Below are positions 50,960 through 63,901 of a stretch of DNA of 64,000 nt, piece by piece. The DNA is taken from contig SZPK01000016.1 in assembly GCA_030263665.1 (NCBI GenBank), positions 22,513 to 86,512 of the forward strand, in the 5' to 3' direction. How positions within the stretch are numbered: the stretch's first letter is position 1; every line of letters starts with the position of its first letter. Source of the DNA: Villigracilis sp024434165. GTDB taxonomy: Bacteria; Chloroflexota; Anaerolineae; Anaerolineales; Villigracilaceae. The notes under the pieces are model-generated. The model worked only from the letters and a program-made list of their open reading frames with translations, searched no databases and was not told the DNA's origin. The translations under genes were made by a program, and so were the position numbers.

Positions 50960-53900
50960 TTTTTTTCGTTGATTTGCCGTTTTTGCCCAACCGATTCCGG
51001 CTGATCCATGTCGGGAATGTTCAAGCGGATAAACTTGGGGTCGTTTGCCAGCATCTTTTTGAAGGCTTCGACCACGCGCGGGTCGAATTGTTTGCCGGAG
51101 AGGTCGGTAATGTACTGCATTACTTTTTCCTCGCCCCAGGCTTTTCGGTAGGGTCGGTCCGAGAGCAGGGCATCCCAAACGTCCACTACGGCAAAGATGC
51201 GCGCGGAGAGCGGAATCTCCTCGCCTTTCAGCCCGCGTGGATAGCCGCTGCCGTCCCACCATTCGTGATGATAGTAGGCAATATCCAGGGCGGGCCGCAG
51301 GTAGGGGATGGGGGAGAGCAGGTCATAGGCATACTGGGGATGCTTCTGCATTTCGATTTTTTCCTCTTCGGTGAGCGATCCCGGTTTATGGAGGATGCTG
51401 TCTGGCACGCCCATTTTGCCGATGTCGTGAAGCAAAGTCCCGCGGCGGATGTGAATCAATTCGGGTTCGGTGATGCCCATTTGCCGTGCCAGTTCCACGG
51501 TCAGGTTGGTGACGCGCCGGGTATGTCCCTGGGTTTCCTTATCCCGCAGTTCGAGGGCTTTTCCCCATCCCTCCAGGGTCGTATCGTAAGCAAGGGAAAG
51601 TTCCTGGTTGGTGCGCTGTAAATTTTCGAACAACTGGGTGTTGTCAATGGCGATGGCAGCCTGCCCGGCAAGGGTTTGGACGAAATCGAGCCAGTCGGTT
51701 GTGGGAGTGAAGGGGGATCGGAAGTAGGTTTCCAGTATCCCGCGTGCGGCACCTTTTATGAAAAGCGGCACGGCATAGTAACTGACAAACTTTTCAATGA
51801 CATGGGGGTCAAACGGTATGACGGCTTTTTCCTGGCGCAGGTCTTTTATGTATACCGGCTTGCGGTTCAACAGTATCTGACCCATTACCCCTTCGCCGAT
51901 GCTGATGGAGGCGTGGGAAGGTTCGCGGTTGCTGAAACCCTTTCTGGCGTAGTAGTCCATCATCTGGCTTTCAGGGTTGAAGACCAGGATGGCGGCGGCG
52001 CTGACGCCCATCTTCGAGATCAGATGTTCGGTGATGATGTTCAGCGTGATTCGCAGATCGAGGCTGGATGAAATGGCGGTGTCCATTTCGCGCAGGGTGG
52101 TGAGCCGCCGGATCTGTTCCTCGCTTCTTTCGTACAACGTGGAGCGGTAGATGGCGTTCCCGGCGATTTCCGCAATCGTGGTGATCAAACGCTGGTAGTG
52201 CGTCTCGAATTTCCTCGGCGATTGGATTCCCACCACAAGCACGCCGATCGTCTCCGACGTGGTTTGGATCGGCACCGCAAGGACTGACCAGCCGGGACCC
52301 ATGAACTCTCTGTTTTGGGGGAAGGCGTTCGAGTCGCTGCTGAATTCCTGGCTGAAGTGGGTCTTTCCGGTTACAAAGACCGTCCCGACAATGCCCTCCC
52401 CCGGTTCAAAGACCGGTTTGGGAATATCCGCCAGTCTTCCGCCAGCCGCCTGTGGAACAAGAACATGATTGTTGGGGTCGAAGATCCAAATGGCGGTTTC
52501 CTGGGTGTTGAAGATGTTCTTGATCTCGTTCAGCAGGATGGGAAGCATTTCCTGCGTGTCGCGCGCCGCACGGAGCGCAAAGGAGATGCGGCTTACCATT
52601 TCAAGTTCTTCGAGTCTCTGCCTGGTTTCGGTGTACAACCGGACGTTCTCAATGGATGTAGCCGCCTGCTGTGCAAAAGTCTGTGCGGCGATTGCATCGT
52701 TCCGGGTGTAGATATTCGGCGTGTGGCTGTCAATCGTCAGGAAGCCGATCACCTGCCCGCGGGAAATCAAAGGGACGCCCATCCATCCGCGCACGTGTTT
52801 CGCTTCCGCCCATTTTTCGAAGCGCGGGTCGGACCAGCAATCCTCGATGATCAGCGCCTGTCCCGTCTCTGCCATGATCTGGCAAAGCCTGTTGTTCAAT
52901 GGATACACGTGATCCAACGCCAGTTCGGGCTTGGGCAAGCCCTTTTCGGCAGTCAGTTTGAGGTGATCTCCTTCGATCTCAAGGATCGAAGCGCTGTCGT
53001 AAGGGACGATTTTGGAAAGCCATTCGAAGATCGTTTTGTGCAGGGTCGGCAGGTCCAGCACATTGGTCAGGGCGGTGGATGCCTGTCGGACGGTTTCGGC
53101 GGTTTCGCGGCGTTTTTTCTCCAATTCGAAGAGCCGCGCCTTTTCAATGGCGGTCGCCGCCTGGTTGGCAAAGGTTTGAATTAATGCAGCGTGTTCCTTT
53201 GTGAAGGCGCCCGGCGTGCGGCTGTCGAGGTTGATATACCCGATCAGGGCATCTTGTGCGAACATGGCGATTGCCATCCAGCCGCGGATGTATTCGCTGC
53301 CGGGCCATTTTTCAAAATTGTCGTCGTTCTGGGCGTCTTCGACGATCAACGGCTTGCGGCTTTGCTCGATAGCCCGCCACTTTGGGGTAATTGGAAACTC
53401 CTGCCCGATATGAAATTCCTTGGGCAGGTTACGGCAGGCAACGAGCCGGACGGAGTTCTCCATCCGCATCAGGACAGATGCGCTGTCGTAGGCGACCAGT
53501 TGTTGAAGCCAGTCGAGGATCTTCTCTAACAGGTCGCTTGCGTCAAGCGTGTTCGCAAGGGAGAATGTTGCCAGGCTGAGGGTCTCCGCCTCCTTGCGCC
53601 GGCGCTGCTCAAGGTCGAACAATCGGGCATTTTCGATGGCGATTGCTACCTGGTTTGCGAATGTCTGAACGACGGCGGCGTGTTCTATTTTGAAGAAATC
53701 CGGCGTGCGGCTGTCAATGTTCAGAAAGCCGATCAGTCTATCCTGGGCAAGAAGCGGGATGCCCATCCAACCCCGGATGTAGCTGGTCTGTTCGAATATC
53801 GTAAAACGCTTGTCTTCACGGACATCGGGAATGAAGATCGGCTGGCGAAAGGTTTCTTCGCCGCCCCACCGGCTTGGGTCGAAGGGGTATTGATGCCCGA

Positions 53901-56109
53901 TCAATTCCTCCGGGATGTTCCTTCCGGCGACGATCTCGACGTATCCCTGGTGGAACATCTCGATCGAGGCGCTGTCGAACGTGATCAATCTTTCGAGGAG
54001 GGTGAATATCTTCTCGAAAAGCTTTTCCGTTTCGAAATAGGACGTTAATTCAATGGTGGCTTCGCGCAGGAGTTCCGATTGTTCGAAGCGCTTCCTCTCC
54101 AATTTGAGCAGCTGGAGGCGTTCCATGGCGCTTGCCAGCCCTCCGGCAAGGGTGTTGAGCAGCCGCTCCTCCCGTTCGGTGAAGGCGTTCAGCGAACTGC
54201 TTTCCACATTCAAGGCGCCAAAGACCTTTAAGCCGCTGACAATCGGCACGCAAAGTTGGGAGCGCGTATGTTCCGATATTTGGCGGTAGGACGGTTCAAG
54301 TGAGACGTCGCCGATGCGGATGGACCGCTTGTCAGTTGCGACTTTCCCGTAAATCCCCTGCGTCACCGGCAGGCTTTCGAAAATCCTTCGAATGTCTATG
54401 CCGCGGTAGGAGGGATGGGGAATCAGTTTGTCGCGGTTCTCGCTGATGAGCAAAACGCCGCAGTTGTCGGCGTGCAGGCTGTCGGCGATGATATCTGTGA
54501 TCTGCTGGATCAATTCATCCGTATTTCTGGCAGTGGATGCCGTCATGGCGGCGGCGTGAAGGACGCTCAACTCTTCCAGCTGCTGTCTTAACGCCTCTTC
54601 GTATTGCTTGCGGGCGGTGATGTCCTGCGCCACCGCGATAATCACATCCTGACCGTAATAGGTCCCTTTGAAAAGGCGTACATCCTTCGGGAAGATTTCG
54701 CCGTTGCTGCGAACGCCCCAAAATTCAAATTCCTGTGTCTCGCCCTCAAACGCCTTGCGGATGGCTTCCCCGATCTTCCGCATGTCGTTTTTGCCGGGAG
54801 CGCTCAGGAACTCCGGTGTTTTTCCCGTGAAATATTCCTTTGGATAGCCGTACATCTCGACTGCGCCGTCGTTTACATCCAGAAAAACCCCTTCCTTGTC
54901 CTGAATATAGATGGCGTCTCGAACCGAATTGAACAAACCGCGGTAACTGGTCTCGCTTTCCAGCAGCGCCTCGACGAATTGTTTTCGTTCGATTGCCAGC
55001 CCAAGCGTACGGGCGGCGGCGCGCAAGGCTTCGACTTCCGAATCGGTCCATTCGCGTTCGGTCAGGCAGTCGTCAAACCCGATGAAGCCCCATAAGTCAT
55101 TGCCCGACTGAATGGGTATACATACCAGCGAACGGATATTCTGGCTTTGCAATAGGGCTTGTTCTTCAACGGGGAAATCCTTTATGGGTCCTGCCGCCGG
55201 CAAGCCTTGCGTGAAAAGTTTTGCCCAGCGCGCAAACCCGATTTCCTCTAGGTTGATTTTCTGCAAGCCAGGGTTGGAGAGTTGGGGCGTTATACCTTCG
55301 CTGCACCATTCGTAAACTTGAGAAAAGATTCCTGGTCTCGACGCGGAATCCTTTTTGAATATGTATACACGACTGGCTTCCGTTGCTCTCCCAAGCCTTT
55401 CAAGGACCTGACCGACGCTATCCTCCCAATTGGTGGTCTTCAGGAACTGCTCGGCGGAATAGCCGACCGCCTTGAGGATCGCGTCGTGCCGGAGGAGGGC
55501 GTCTTCTACTTTTTTCTGTTCGGTAATATCCAGCAGAATGCCATGCCAGAACCGGGGAGTACCGTCCTTGTCCCTGACGAGCGAGGCGTCTTCTTTTATC
55601 CAAACATAATGCCCGTCGCGGTGGCGCAGCCGGTACTCGATGCGAAACGATTCGCCGGTCTCGTTCGTGCGGATATCCTCCCTCAGCACACGCTCTTTGT
55701 CGTCTGGGTGAAGCGAGTTTTCCCAGAGTTCGCTCCCTGCCGCCCATTCCTCCGGCGTGTATCCAAGCAAATCCAACAACCGCGGGCTCATATATTGAGA
55801 AGCCTGGGGATTTTCGAAAAAATCCATAAAGACAACCCCCGGTAAGCCCTCGACGAGCATCCGGTATTGGTCCCCCGCTTTGTTTTCGGGGTTTATTTTG
55901 GGCTTTTCGCCTGCGGACAATACGAAGAAAATCAGGAACGTGGTTGCGACGATGAAAAACCAGTCTTTATATGCTTGCAGCGCTGTCTGACTTTCCGCTT
56001 CGGGATATGCAAATGCCGGGATTTTGTCTGAAAACAAAATCCATGCGACCCCAATGAAGAAATAAACAAGGGAGACGCGCACGGCAAAAGCGGCATTTTT
56101 TCTATTCAT
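50944..56109 (-). CDS. Giant PAS/GAF multi-sensor HD-GYP phosphodiesterase
   Basis: A 1721-residue signalling protein. Two N-terminal membrane helices (about 9-27 and 50-66) are followed by PAS, GAF, PAS, then six more GAF modules, and a C-terminal HD-GYP domain (about residues 1500-1700). The HD pair LLHDIGK and the HHEWWDGSGYPRGLKGEEIPLSARI block are intact, so hydrolysis of cyclic di-GMP (or related dinucleotide) is expected. GAF modules 3-5 share repeated wording (YIRGWMGIPLL, GFLNIDSRTP), indicating tandem duplication. Ligands of the GAF modules cannot be predicted. It has its own promoter-like TATAAT and no evident operon partner. Confidence 0.92.
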   Translation of the reverse strand: MNRKNAAFAVRVSLVYFFIGVAWILFSDKIPAFAYPEAESQTALQAYKDWFFIVATTFLIFFVLSAGEKPKINPENKAGDQYRMLVEGLPGVVFMDFFENPQASQYMSPRLLDLLGYTPEEWAAGSELWENSLHPDDKERVLREDIRTNETGESFRIEYRLRHRDGHYVWIKEDASLVRDKDGTPRFWHGILLDITEQKKVEDALLRHDAILKAVGYSAEQFLKTTNWEDSVGQVLERLGRATEASRVYIFKKDSASRPGIFSQVYEWCSEGITPQLSNPGLQKINLEEIGFARWAKLFTQGLPAAGPIKDFPVEEQALLQSQNIRSLVCIPIQSGNDLWGFIGFDDCLTEREWTDSEVEALRAAARTLGLAIERKQFVEALLESETSYRGLFNSVRDAIYIQDKEGVFLDVNDGAVEMYGYPKEYFTGKTPEFLSAPGKNDMRKIGEAIRKAFEGETQEFEFWGVRSNGEIFPKDVRLFKGTYYGQDVIIAVAQDITARKQYEEALRQQLEELSVLHAAAMTASTARNTDELIQQITDIIADSLHADNCGVLLISENRDKLIPHPSYRGIDIRRIFESLPVTQGIYGKVATDKRSIRIGDVSLEPSYRQISEHTRSQLCVPIVSGLKVFGALNVESSSLNAFTEREERLLNTLAGGLASAMERLQLLKLERKRFEQSELLREATIELTSYFETEKLFEKIFTLLERLITFDSASIEMFHQGYVEIVAGRNIPEELIGHQYPFDPSRWGGEETFRQPIFIPDVREDKRFTIFEQTSYIRGWMGIPLLAQDRLIGFLNIDSRTPDFFKIEHAAVVQTFANQVAIAIENARLFDLEQRRRKEAETLSLATFSLANTLDASDLLEKILDWLQQLVAYDSASVLMRMENSVRLVACRNLPKEFHIGQEFPITPKWRAIEQSRKPLIVEDAQNDDNFEKWPGSEYIRGWMAIAMFAQDALIGYINLDSRTPGAFTKEHAALIQTFANQAATAIEKARLFELEKKRRETAETVRQASTALTNVLDLPTLHKTIFEWLSKIVPYDSASILEIEGDHLKLTAEKGLPKPELALDHVYPLNNRLCQIMAETGQALIIEDCWSDPRFEKWAEAKHVRGWMGVPLISRGQVIGFLTIDSHTPNIYTRNDAIAAQTFAQQAATSIENVRLYTETRQRLEELEMVSRISFALRAARDTQEMLPILLNEIKNIFNTQETAIWIFDPNNHVLVPQAAGGRLADIPKPVFEPGEGIVGTVFVTGKTHFSQEFSSDSNAFPQNREFMGPGWSVLAVPIQTTSETIGVLVVGIQSPRKFETHYQRLITTIAEIAGNAIYRSTLYERSEEQIRRLTTLREMDTAISSSLDLRITLNIITEHLISKMGVSAAAILVFNPESQMMDYYARKGFSNREPSHASISIGEGVMGQILLNRKPVYIKDLRQEKAVIPFDPHVIEKFVSYYAVPLFIKGAARGILETYFRSPFTPTTDWLDFVQTLAGQAAIAIDNTQLFENLQRTNQELSLAYDTTLEGWGKALELRDKETQGHTRRVTNLTVELARQMGITEPELIHIRRGTLLHDIGKMGVPDSILHKPGSLTEEEKIEMQKHPQYAYDLLSPIPYLRPALDIAYYHHEWWDGSGYPRGLKGEEIPLSARIFAVVDVWDALLSDRPYRKAWGEEKVMQYITDLSGKQFDPRVVEAFKKMLANDPKFIRLNIPDMDQPESVGQKRQINEKNKKKR

Positions 56110-56136
56110 AAAACGAAAATCAGTTCATCCTGTTTC

Positions 56137-56142
56137 ATTATA
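56137..56142 (-). promoter_or_regulatory. -10 box of the HD-GYP gene
   Basis: Minus-strand TATAAT at 56142-56137; transcription would start near 56130, about 20 nt before the ATG at 56109. A TTGACA lies 23 bp upstream, too far for a standard -35. Confidence 0.5.
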
Positions 56143-56184
56143 GGCTTTTTTGATGAAAAAAATCATGTCAATTCAATTATCGCA

Positions 56185-56209
56185 TTTTCCCGGCAGGGCG
56201 CCGGGAAAA
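56185..56209. repeat. Perfect 10-bp hairpin
   Basis: TTTTCCCGGC, AGGGC, GCCGGGAAAA between the tRNA operon terminator and the HD-GYP promoter. It could act as a second terminator of the tRNA operon or as a regulator site of the HD-GYP gene. Confidence 0.5.
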
Positions 56210-56210
56210 C

Positions 56211-56241
56211 AAAAGAGCGAGTCATCTCTCAGACTCGCTCT
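56211..56241 (-). terminator. Terminator of the tRNA operon
   Basis: On the minus strand a 10-bp stem (AGAGCGAGTC with its complement; 56241-56232 and 56223-56214) is followed by TTTT, 3-4 nt after the tRNA-Cys 3' end. Confidence 0.8.
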
Positions 56242-56244
56242 TAG

Positions 56245-56316
56245 AGGCGTCGACGGGATTTGAACCCGTGAATGAGGGTTTTGCAGACCCTTGCCTTACC
56301 ACTTGGCCACGACGCC
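56245..56316 (-). tRNA. tRNA-Cys (GCA)
   Basis: A 72-nt tRNA on the minus strand with acceptor GGCGTCG/CGACGCC, anticodon loop CTGCAAA (GCA), and GGGTTCAAATCCC T-arm. Discriminator is T, expected for tRNA-Cys. CCA is not encoded. Confidence 0.97.
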
Positions 56317-56373
56317 ATATAAACAAGAGGATTGCCGACAGAAATTCATTCCAATCTGCAATCCTCCGTGTTG

Positions 56374-56445
<72 letters not shown>

Positions 56446-56474
56446 AGATGACGACCTGCTTACCTGGCCGAGAG

Positions 56475-56547
56475 TGCCGAGACCCAGGATCGAACTGGGG
56501 ACACCGCGATTTTCAGTCGCGTGCTCTACCAACTGAGCTATCTCGGC
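56475..56547 (-). tRNA. tRNA-Phe (GAA)
   Basis: A 73-nt tRNA with acceptor GCCGAGA/TCTCGGC, anticodon loop CTGAAAA (GAA), and T-loop TTCGATC. Discriminator A. First gene of the Phe-Gly-Cys operon; CCA is not encoded. Confidence 0.97.
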
Positions 56548-56577
56548 CAAACGATATTTTATTGTTAAGCGCCGGTG

Positions 56578-56606
56578 ATTTTACACGCACTTATATAGAT
56601 TGTCAA
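56578..56606 (-). promoter_or_regulatory. Promoter of the tRNA operon
   Basis: Minus-strand TTGACA (56606-56601) and TAAAAT (56583-56578) with a 17-bp spacer; start predicted about 24 nt before tRNA-Phe. Confidence 0.8.
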
Positions 56607-56655
56607 GAAACGCACCCGGCTTTTATTCGTCCGGCGATGAAAAAGCGCATTGTTC

Positions 56656-56684
56656 TTGACTTTTTATCTTCCATTCGATATAAT
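56656..56684 (+). promoter_or_regulatory. Promoter of rpoB
   Basis: TTGACT (56656-56661) and TATAAT (56679-56684) with a 17-bp spacer. The leader of about 66 nt contains a short hairpin CTGTCC-ATCG-GGACAG. Confidence 0.8.
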
Positions 56685-56756
56685 TTCAGGTTGCTGTCCA
56701 TCGGGACAGTTTAAGTTGTTTATGAACCGGTCAAAAAATAAACCCAGGAGAGAAGA

Positions 56757-60656
<3,900 letters not shown>

Positions 60657-60665
60657 CATTTCCTA

Positions 60666-60694
60666 TTGACTTGATTAACATGGCATGATAAAAT
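60666..60694 (+). promoter_or_regulatory. Promoter of the str operon (rpsL)
   Basis: TTGACT (60666-60671) and TAAAAT (60689-60694) with a 17-bp spacer, located about 7 nt after the rpoB stop. Transcription from about 60701 yields a structured leader of about 150 nt. Confidence 0.75.
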
Positions 60695-60762
60695 GACATG
60701 CCTTTGTTAAGGAACAAGAGCGGCAGTGAACCCCCGCTCGACGATATACTTGGGCAGCTACA

Positions 60763-60799
60763 AATGAGGCCATCAGGGTTTGTGTATGATGGTCTCATT
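60763..60799 (+). promoter_or_regulatory. Leader hairpin before rpsL, possible autoregulatory site
   Basis: A 13-bp stem (60763-60775 with 60787-60799; one G-U) with an 11-nt loop followed by TCTT. GAGCGG/CCGCTC forms a smaller hairpin upstream. A 28-codon frame starts in the stem (ATG 60764) and ends with TGA (60849-60851) immediately before the rpsL GTG. Could be an attenuator or a ribosomal-protein binding site. Confidence 0.5.
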
Positions 60800-60852
60800 T
60801 CTTGCGAATACGAAATCAAAGAAATCGAAAGACTTGAAATCGGAGGCTGATT

Positions 60853-61269
60853 GTGCCGACAATAAATCAAATGGTCCGCAAGGGCCGCAAGAGTAAGCAT
60901 GTAAAAAGCAAGGCTCCGGCTCTGCAGTTCACCCTGAACAGCTACAAGCAGCGCAGGTTCCGCCAGGACAAGGGCGCGCCGCAGAAACGCGGCGTTTGTA
61001 CCGTTGTCCGTACCATGACACCCAAGAAGCCGAATTCGGCTCTGCGCAAGATCGCCCGCGTGCGGTTGAGCAACGGCATTGAAGTGACGGCTTACATTCC
61101 GGGAGAAGGTCACCAGTTGCAGGAACACTCCGTGGTCCTCGTCCGCGGCGGACGTGTGAAGGACCTGCCGGGCGTACGTTATCACATTGTGCGCGGCTCC
61201 CTCGATACCACCGGCGTCGCCAACCGCAAGCAGGGCCGCTCGAAGTACGGCGCGAAGCGTCCGAAGTAA
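60853..61269 (+). CDS. rpsL: 30S ribosomal protein S12
   Basis: A 138-residue S12. The streptomycin-contact loop TPKKPNSALRK (about 56-66) and the KDLPGVRYHIVRG block are intact and of the sensitive type (Lys-Lys-Pro retained). GTG start with GGAGGC 8 nt upstream. First gene of rpsL-rpsG-fusA-tuf. Confidence 0.97.
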   Translation: MPTINQMVRKGRKSKHVKSKAPALQFTLNSYKQRRFRQDKGAPQKRGVCTVVRTMTPKKPNSALRKIARVRLSNGIEVTAYIPGEGHQLQEHSVVLVRGGRVKDLPGVRYHIVRGSLDTTGVANRKQGRSKYGAKRPK

Positions 61270-61291
61270 TCAATGGATGGAGTAATAAAGC

Positions 61292-61759
61292 ATGCGTAGA
61301 GCAAAACCAGAGAAGCGGGAATTGCTTCCCGATATCCGTTTTAATAGCGTCAACGTCCAGACCATGATTCAGCACGTGCTGAAGAACGGCAAGAAAAGCG
61401 TCGCCACGGGGCTGGTGTACGATGCCATGGACTTGATCAAGGAACGAACCGAGAAGAATCCCATGGAAGTCTTCGACGCCGCTCTCAAGAACGTCGGACC
61501 TGTCATGGAAGTCCGCCCGCGCCGTGTGGGCGGCGCGACATACCAGGTGCCGATGGAGGTTTCCGCAGACCGCCGTGTGACGCTGGCGATTCGCTGGATT
61601 CTCAGCTCAGCCCGCGAACGCTCCGGCAAATCCTTTTCGGACAAACTTGCCTCGGAATTGATTGACGCATCCAACGAGACCGGCGCTTCCATCCGCAAAC
61701 GCGATGAAACGCACAAGATGGCGGAAGCCAACCGCGCCTTCTCGCACTATCGTATTTAG
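61292..61759 (+). CDS. rpsG: 30S ribosomal protein S7
   Basis: A 155-residue S7 starting MRRAKPEKRELLPD, with the typical VRPRRVGGATYQVPMEV block and HKMAEANRAFSHYR C-terminus. It nucleates assembly of the 30S head and in many bacteria represses its own operon by binding an intergenic or leader RNA. It starts 22 nt after rpsL. Confidence 0.97.
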   Translation: MRRAKPEKRELLPDIRFNSVNVQTMIQHVLKNGKKSVATGLVYDAMDLIKERTEKNPMEVFDAALKNVGPVMEVRPRRVGGATYQVPMEVSADRRVTLAIRWILSSARERSGKSFSDKLASELIDASNETGASIRKRDETHKMAEANRAFSHYRI

Positions 61760-61801
61760 GTTTGATTTTAGATCTTGTAAAGGAAACAGGTAGCAGTCAG
61801 A

Positions 61802-63874
61802 ATGGCACGTGTTCATCCGCTGGAGAAATACCGAAATATCGGCATTATTGCCCACATTGACGCCGGGAAAACCACCACCACCGAGCGTATCATGTTCTAT
61901 ACCGGTCTGACGCACCGCATCGGTTCCGTTGACGAAGGTACAACCGTAACCGACTGGATGGTCCAGGAACGGGAACGTGGTATTACCATCGTATCGGCGG
62001 CGGTCTCCGCGGAGTGGAAGGGCTATCAGGTCAATATCATTGATACCCCCGGTCATATTGACTTTACCGCCGAAGTGCAGCGCTCCCTGCGCGTGCTGGA
62101 CGGCGGCGTGGTGGTCTTCGATGCCGTCCAGGGCGTGGAGCCTCAATCGGAGACCGTCTGGCGTCAGGCTGACCGCTACGGTGTTCCCCGCATTTGTTTC
62201 GTCAACAAGATGGACCGCGTGGGCGCTTCCTACGAACGCACCATCGAAACGATCATTGACCGCCTCGGCGCAAACCCCATTGCAATGCAGGTTCCCATCG
62301 GGTTCGAAGCCGGTTTCAAAGGCGTTGTTGACCTTCTTTCCATGAAAGCCATCGTGTGGGAGGATGACCTCGGCAAGGAACCCAAGGTCACCGAAATCCC
62401 CGCCGATTTGCAGGAACAAGCCGCCGCCGCCCGCGCCAAGATGGTGGAGAAGATCGCCGAACTGGACGACGAACTCACCATGAAGTTCCTCGAAGCGCAG
62501 GAAATCAGCGTGGATGAATTGAAAGCCGCGCTTCGCAAGGGCGTCATTGCCAACAAAGCCACCCCGGTCTTTTGTGGTTCTTCCTTGAAGAATAAGGGCG
62601 TCCAGGCGATGCTCGACGCTGTGATAGATTACCTGCCCTCTCCGGCGGATATTCCCTCCGTTTCAGCCTCCGAGCCCGGCAACCCCGAGAACACCTTCGA
62701 ACTCCCGGCGCGGGACGATGCGCCTTTATCCGCCCTCGTATTCAAGATCGTTACCGATCCCTACGTGGGTCGTCTGGCGTATATCCGCGTGTATTCCGGC
62801 GTGCTGAGCCAGGGTCAGACCGTTCAAAACAGCACCAAGGGCAAGAAGGAACGCATCGGGCGCCTCCTGCGCATGCACGCCGACCGCCGCGAAGACATTA
62901 CCGAAATCCGCGCCGGCGATATTGGCGCTGTGCTCGGTTTCAAGGAAAGTTTCACCGGCGATACCCTCTGCGATACGAAATCCCTCGTCCTCGAAAGCAT
63001 CACCTTCCCTGAGCCGGTGATTTCGATTGCCATCGAGCCGAAGAGTTCCAGCGACCAGGAAAAGATGGGGGAGGCGCTTCGCAAACTGGCTGAAGAAGAT
63101 CCCACATTCCGCGTCAACTCCGATGAAAACACGGGTCAAACCGTCATTCGCGGCATGGGCGAACTTCACCTCGATATTATCGTTGACCGCCTCCTGCGCG
63201 AGTTCAAGGTGCAGGCAAACGTTGGCGCTCCGCGCGTTGCATACCGCGAATCCATCACCAAACCCGTCAAGGAAGTCAACTACAAGTATGCCAAGCAGTC
63301 CGGCGGTAAGGGTCAATACGGACACGTGGTGTTCTCCCTCGAACCGGGCGAGCGCGGCAGCGGCATCGTCTTCGAGAACAAGATCGTCGGCGGCGCAATT
63401 CCGAAGGAATACATCCCCGCCGTCGAAAAAGGCTTCCGCGAAGCGTGCGAAAGCGGCGTCCTGGCTGGTTACCCGGTTGTGGATTTGAAGATCACGCTCT
63501 TCGACGGTTCCTACCATGAAGTGGACTCGAGCGAAATGGCGTTCAAACTTGCCGCTTCCATCGGTCTCAAGGAAGGCGTTCACAAAGGCAACCCCATCCT
63601 GCTCGAACCGATGATGAAAGTGGAAGTTGTCGTCCCCGAAGAATATCTTGGCGACGTGATGGGTCAACTCAACAGCCGCCGCGGTCTGATTCAGGGAATG
63701 GATGTCCGCCCGGGCAATGCCCAGTCCATCCGCGCGATGGTACCTCTGGCGGAAATGTTCGGGTATGCCACCCAGCTGCGTTCCGCCACCCAGGGACGCG
63801 GTGTATTCAGCATGGAATTTGACCACTATGCGCCCGTTGCGCAGTCGGTGGCGGAAAGTATATTGAAAGCGTAA
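61802..63874 (+). CDS. fusA: Elongation factor G
   Basis: A 690-residue translational GTPase with AHIDAGKTTT (17-26), the switch-I Thr in GTTVTDWM, DTPGH, and NKMD. Domains II-V follow at the usual places, giving a length typical of EF-G. It drives translocation and ribosome recycling. AAAGGA lies 15-20 nt upstream of the ATG, farther than usual. Confidence 0.97.
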   Translation: MARVHPLEKYRNIGIIAHIDAGKTTTTERIMFYTGLTHRIGSVDEGTTVTDWMVQERERGITIVSAAVSAEWKGYQVNIIDTPGHIDFTAEVQRSLRVLDGGVVVFDAVQGVEPQSETVWRQADRYGVPRICFVNKMDRVGASYERTIETIIDRLGANPIAMQVPIGFEAGFKGVVDLLSMKAIVWEDDLGKEPKVTEIPADLQEQAAAARAKMVEKIAELDDELTMKFLEAQEISVDELKAALRKGVIANKATPVFCGSSLKNKGVQAMLDAVIDYLPSPADIPSVSASEPGNPENTFELPARDDAPLSALVFKIVTDPYVGRLAYIRVYSGVLSQGQTVQNSTKGKKERIGRLLRMHADRREDITEIRAGDIGAVLGFKESFTGDTLCDTKSLVLESITFPEPVISIAIEPKSSSDQEKMGEALRKLAEEDPTFRVNSDENTGQTVIRGMGELHLDIIVDRLLREFKVQANVGAPRVAYRESITKPVKEVNYKYAKQSGGKGQYGHVVFSLEPGERGSGIVFENKIVGGAIPKEYIPAVEKGFREACESGVLAGYPVVDLKITLFDGSYHEVDSSEMAFKLAASIGLKEGVHKGNPILLEPMMKVEVVVPEEYLGDVMGQLNSRRGLIQGMDVRPGNAQSIRAMVPLAEMFGYATQLRSATQGRGVFSMEFDHYAPVAQSVAESILKA

Positions 63875-63901
63875 CTTGTTTTATACCCAAGGAGTTTCAT
63901 T

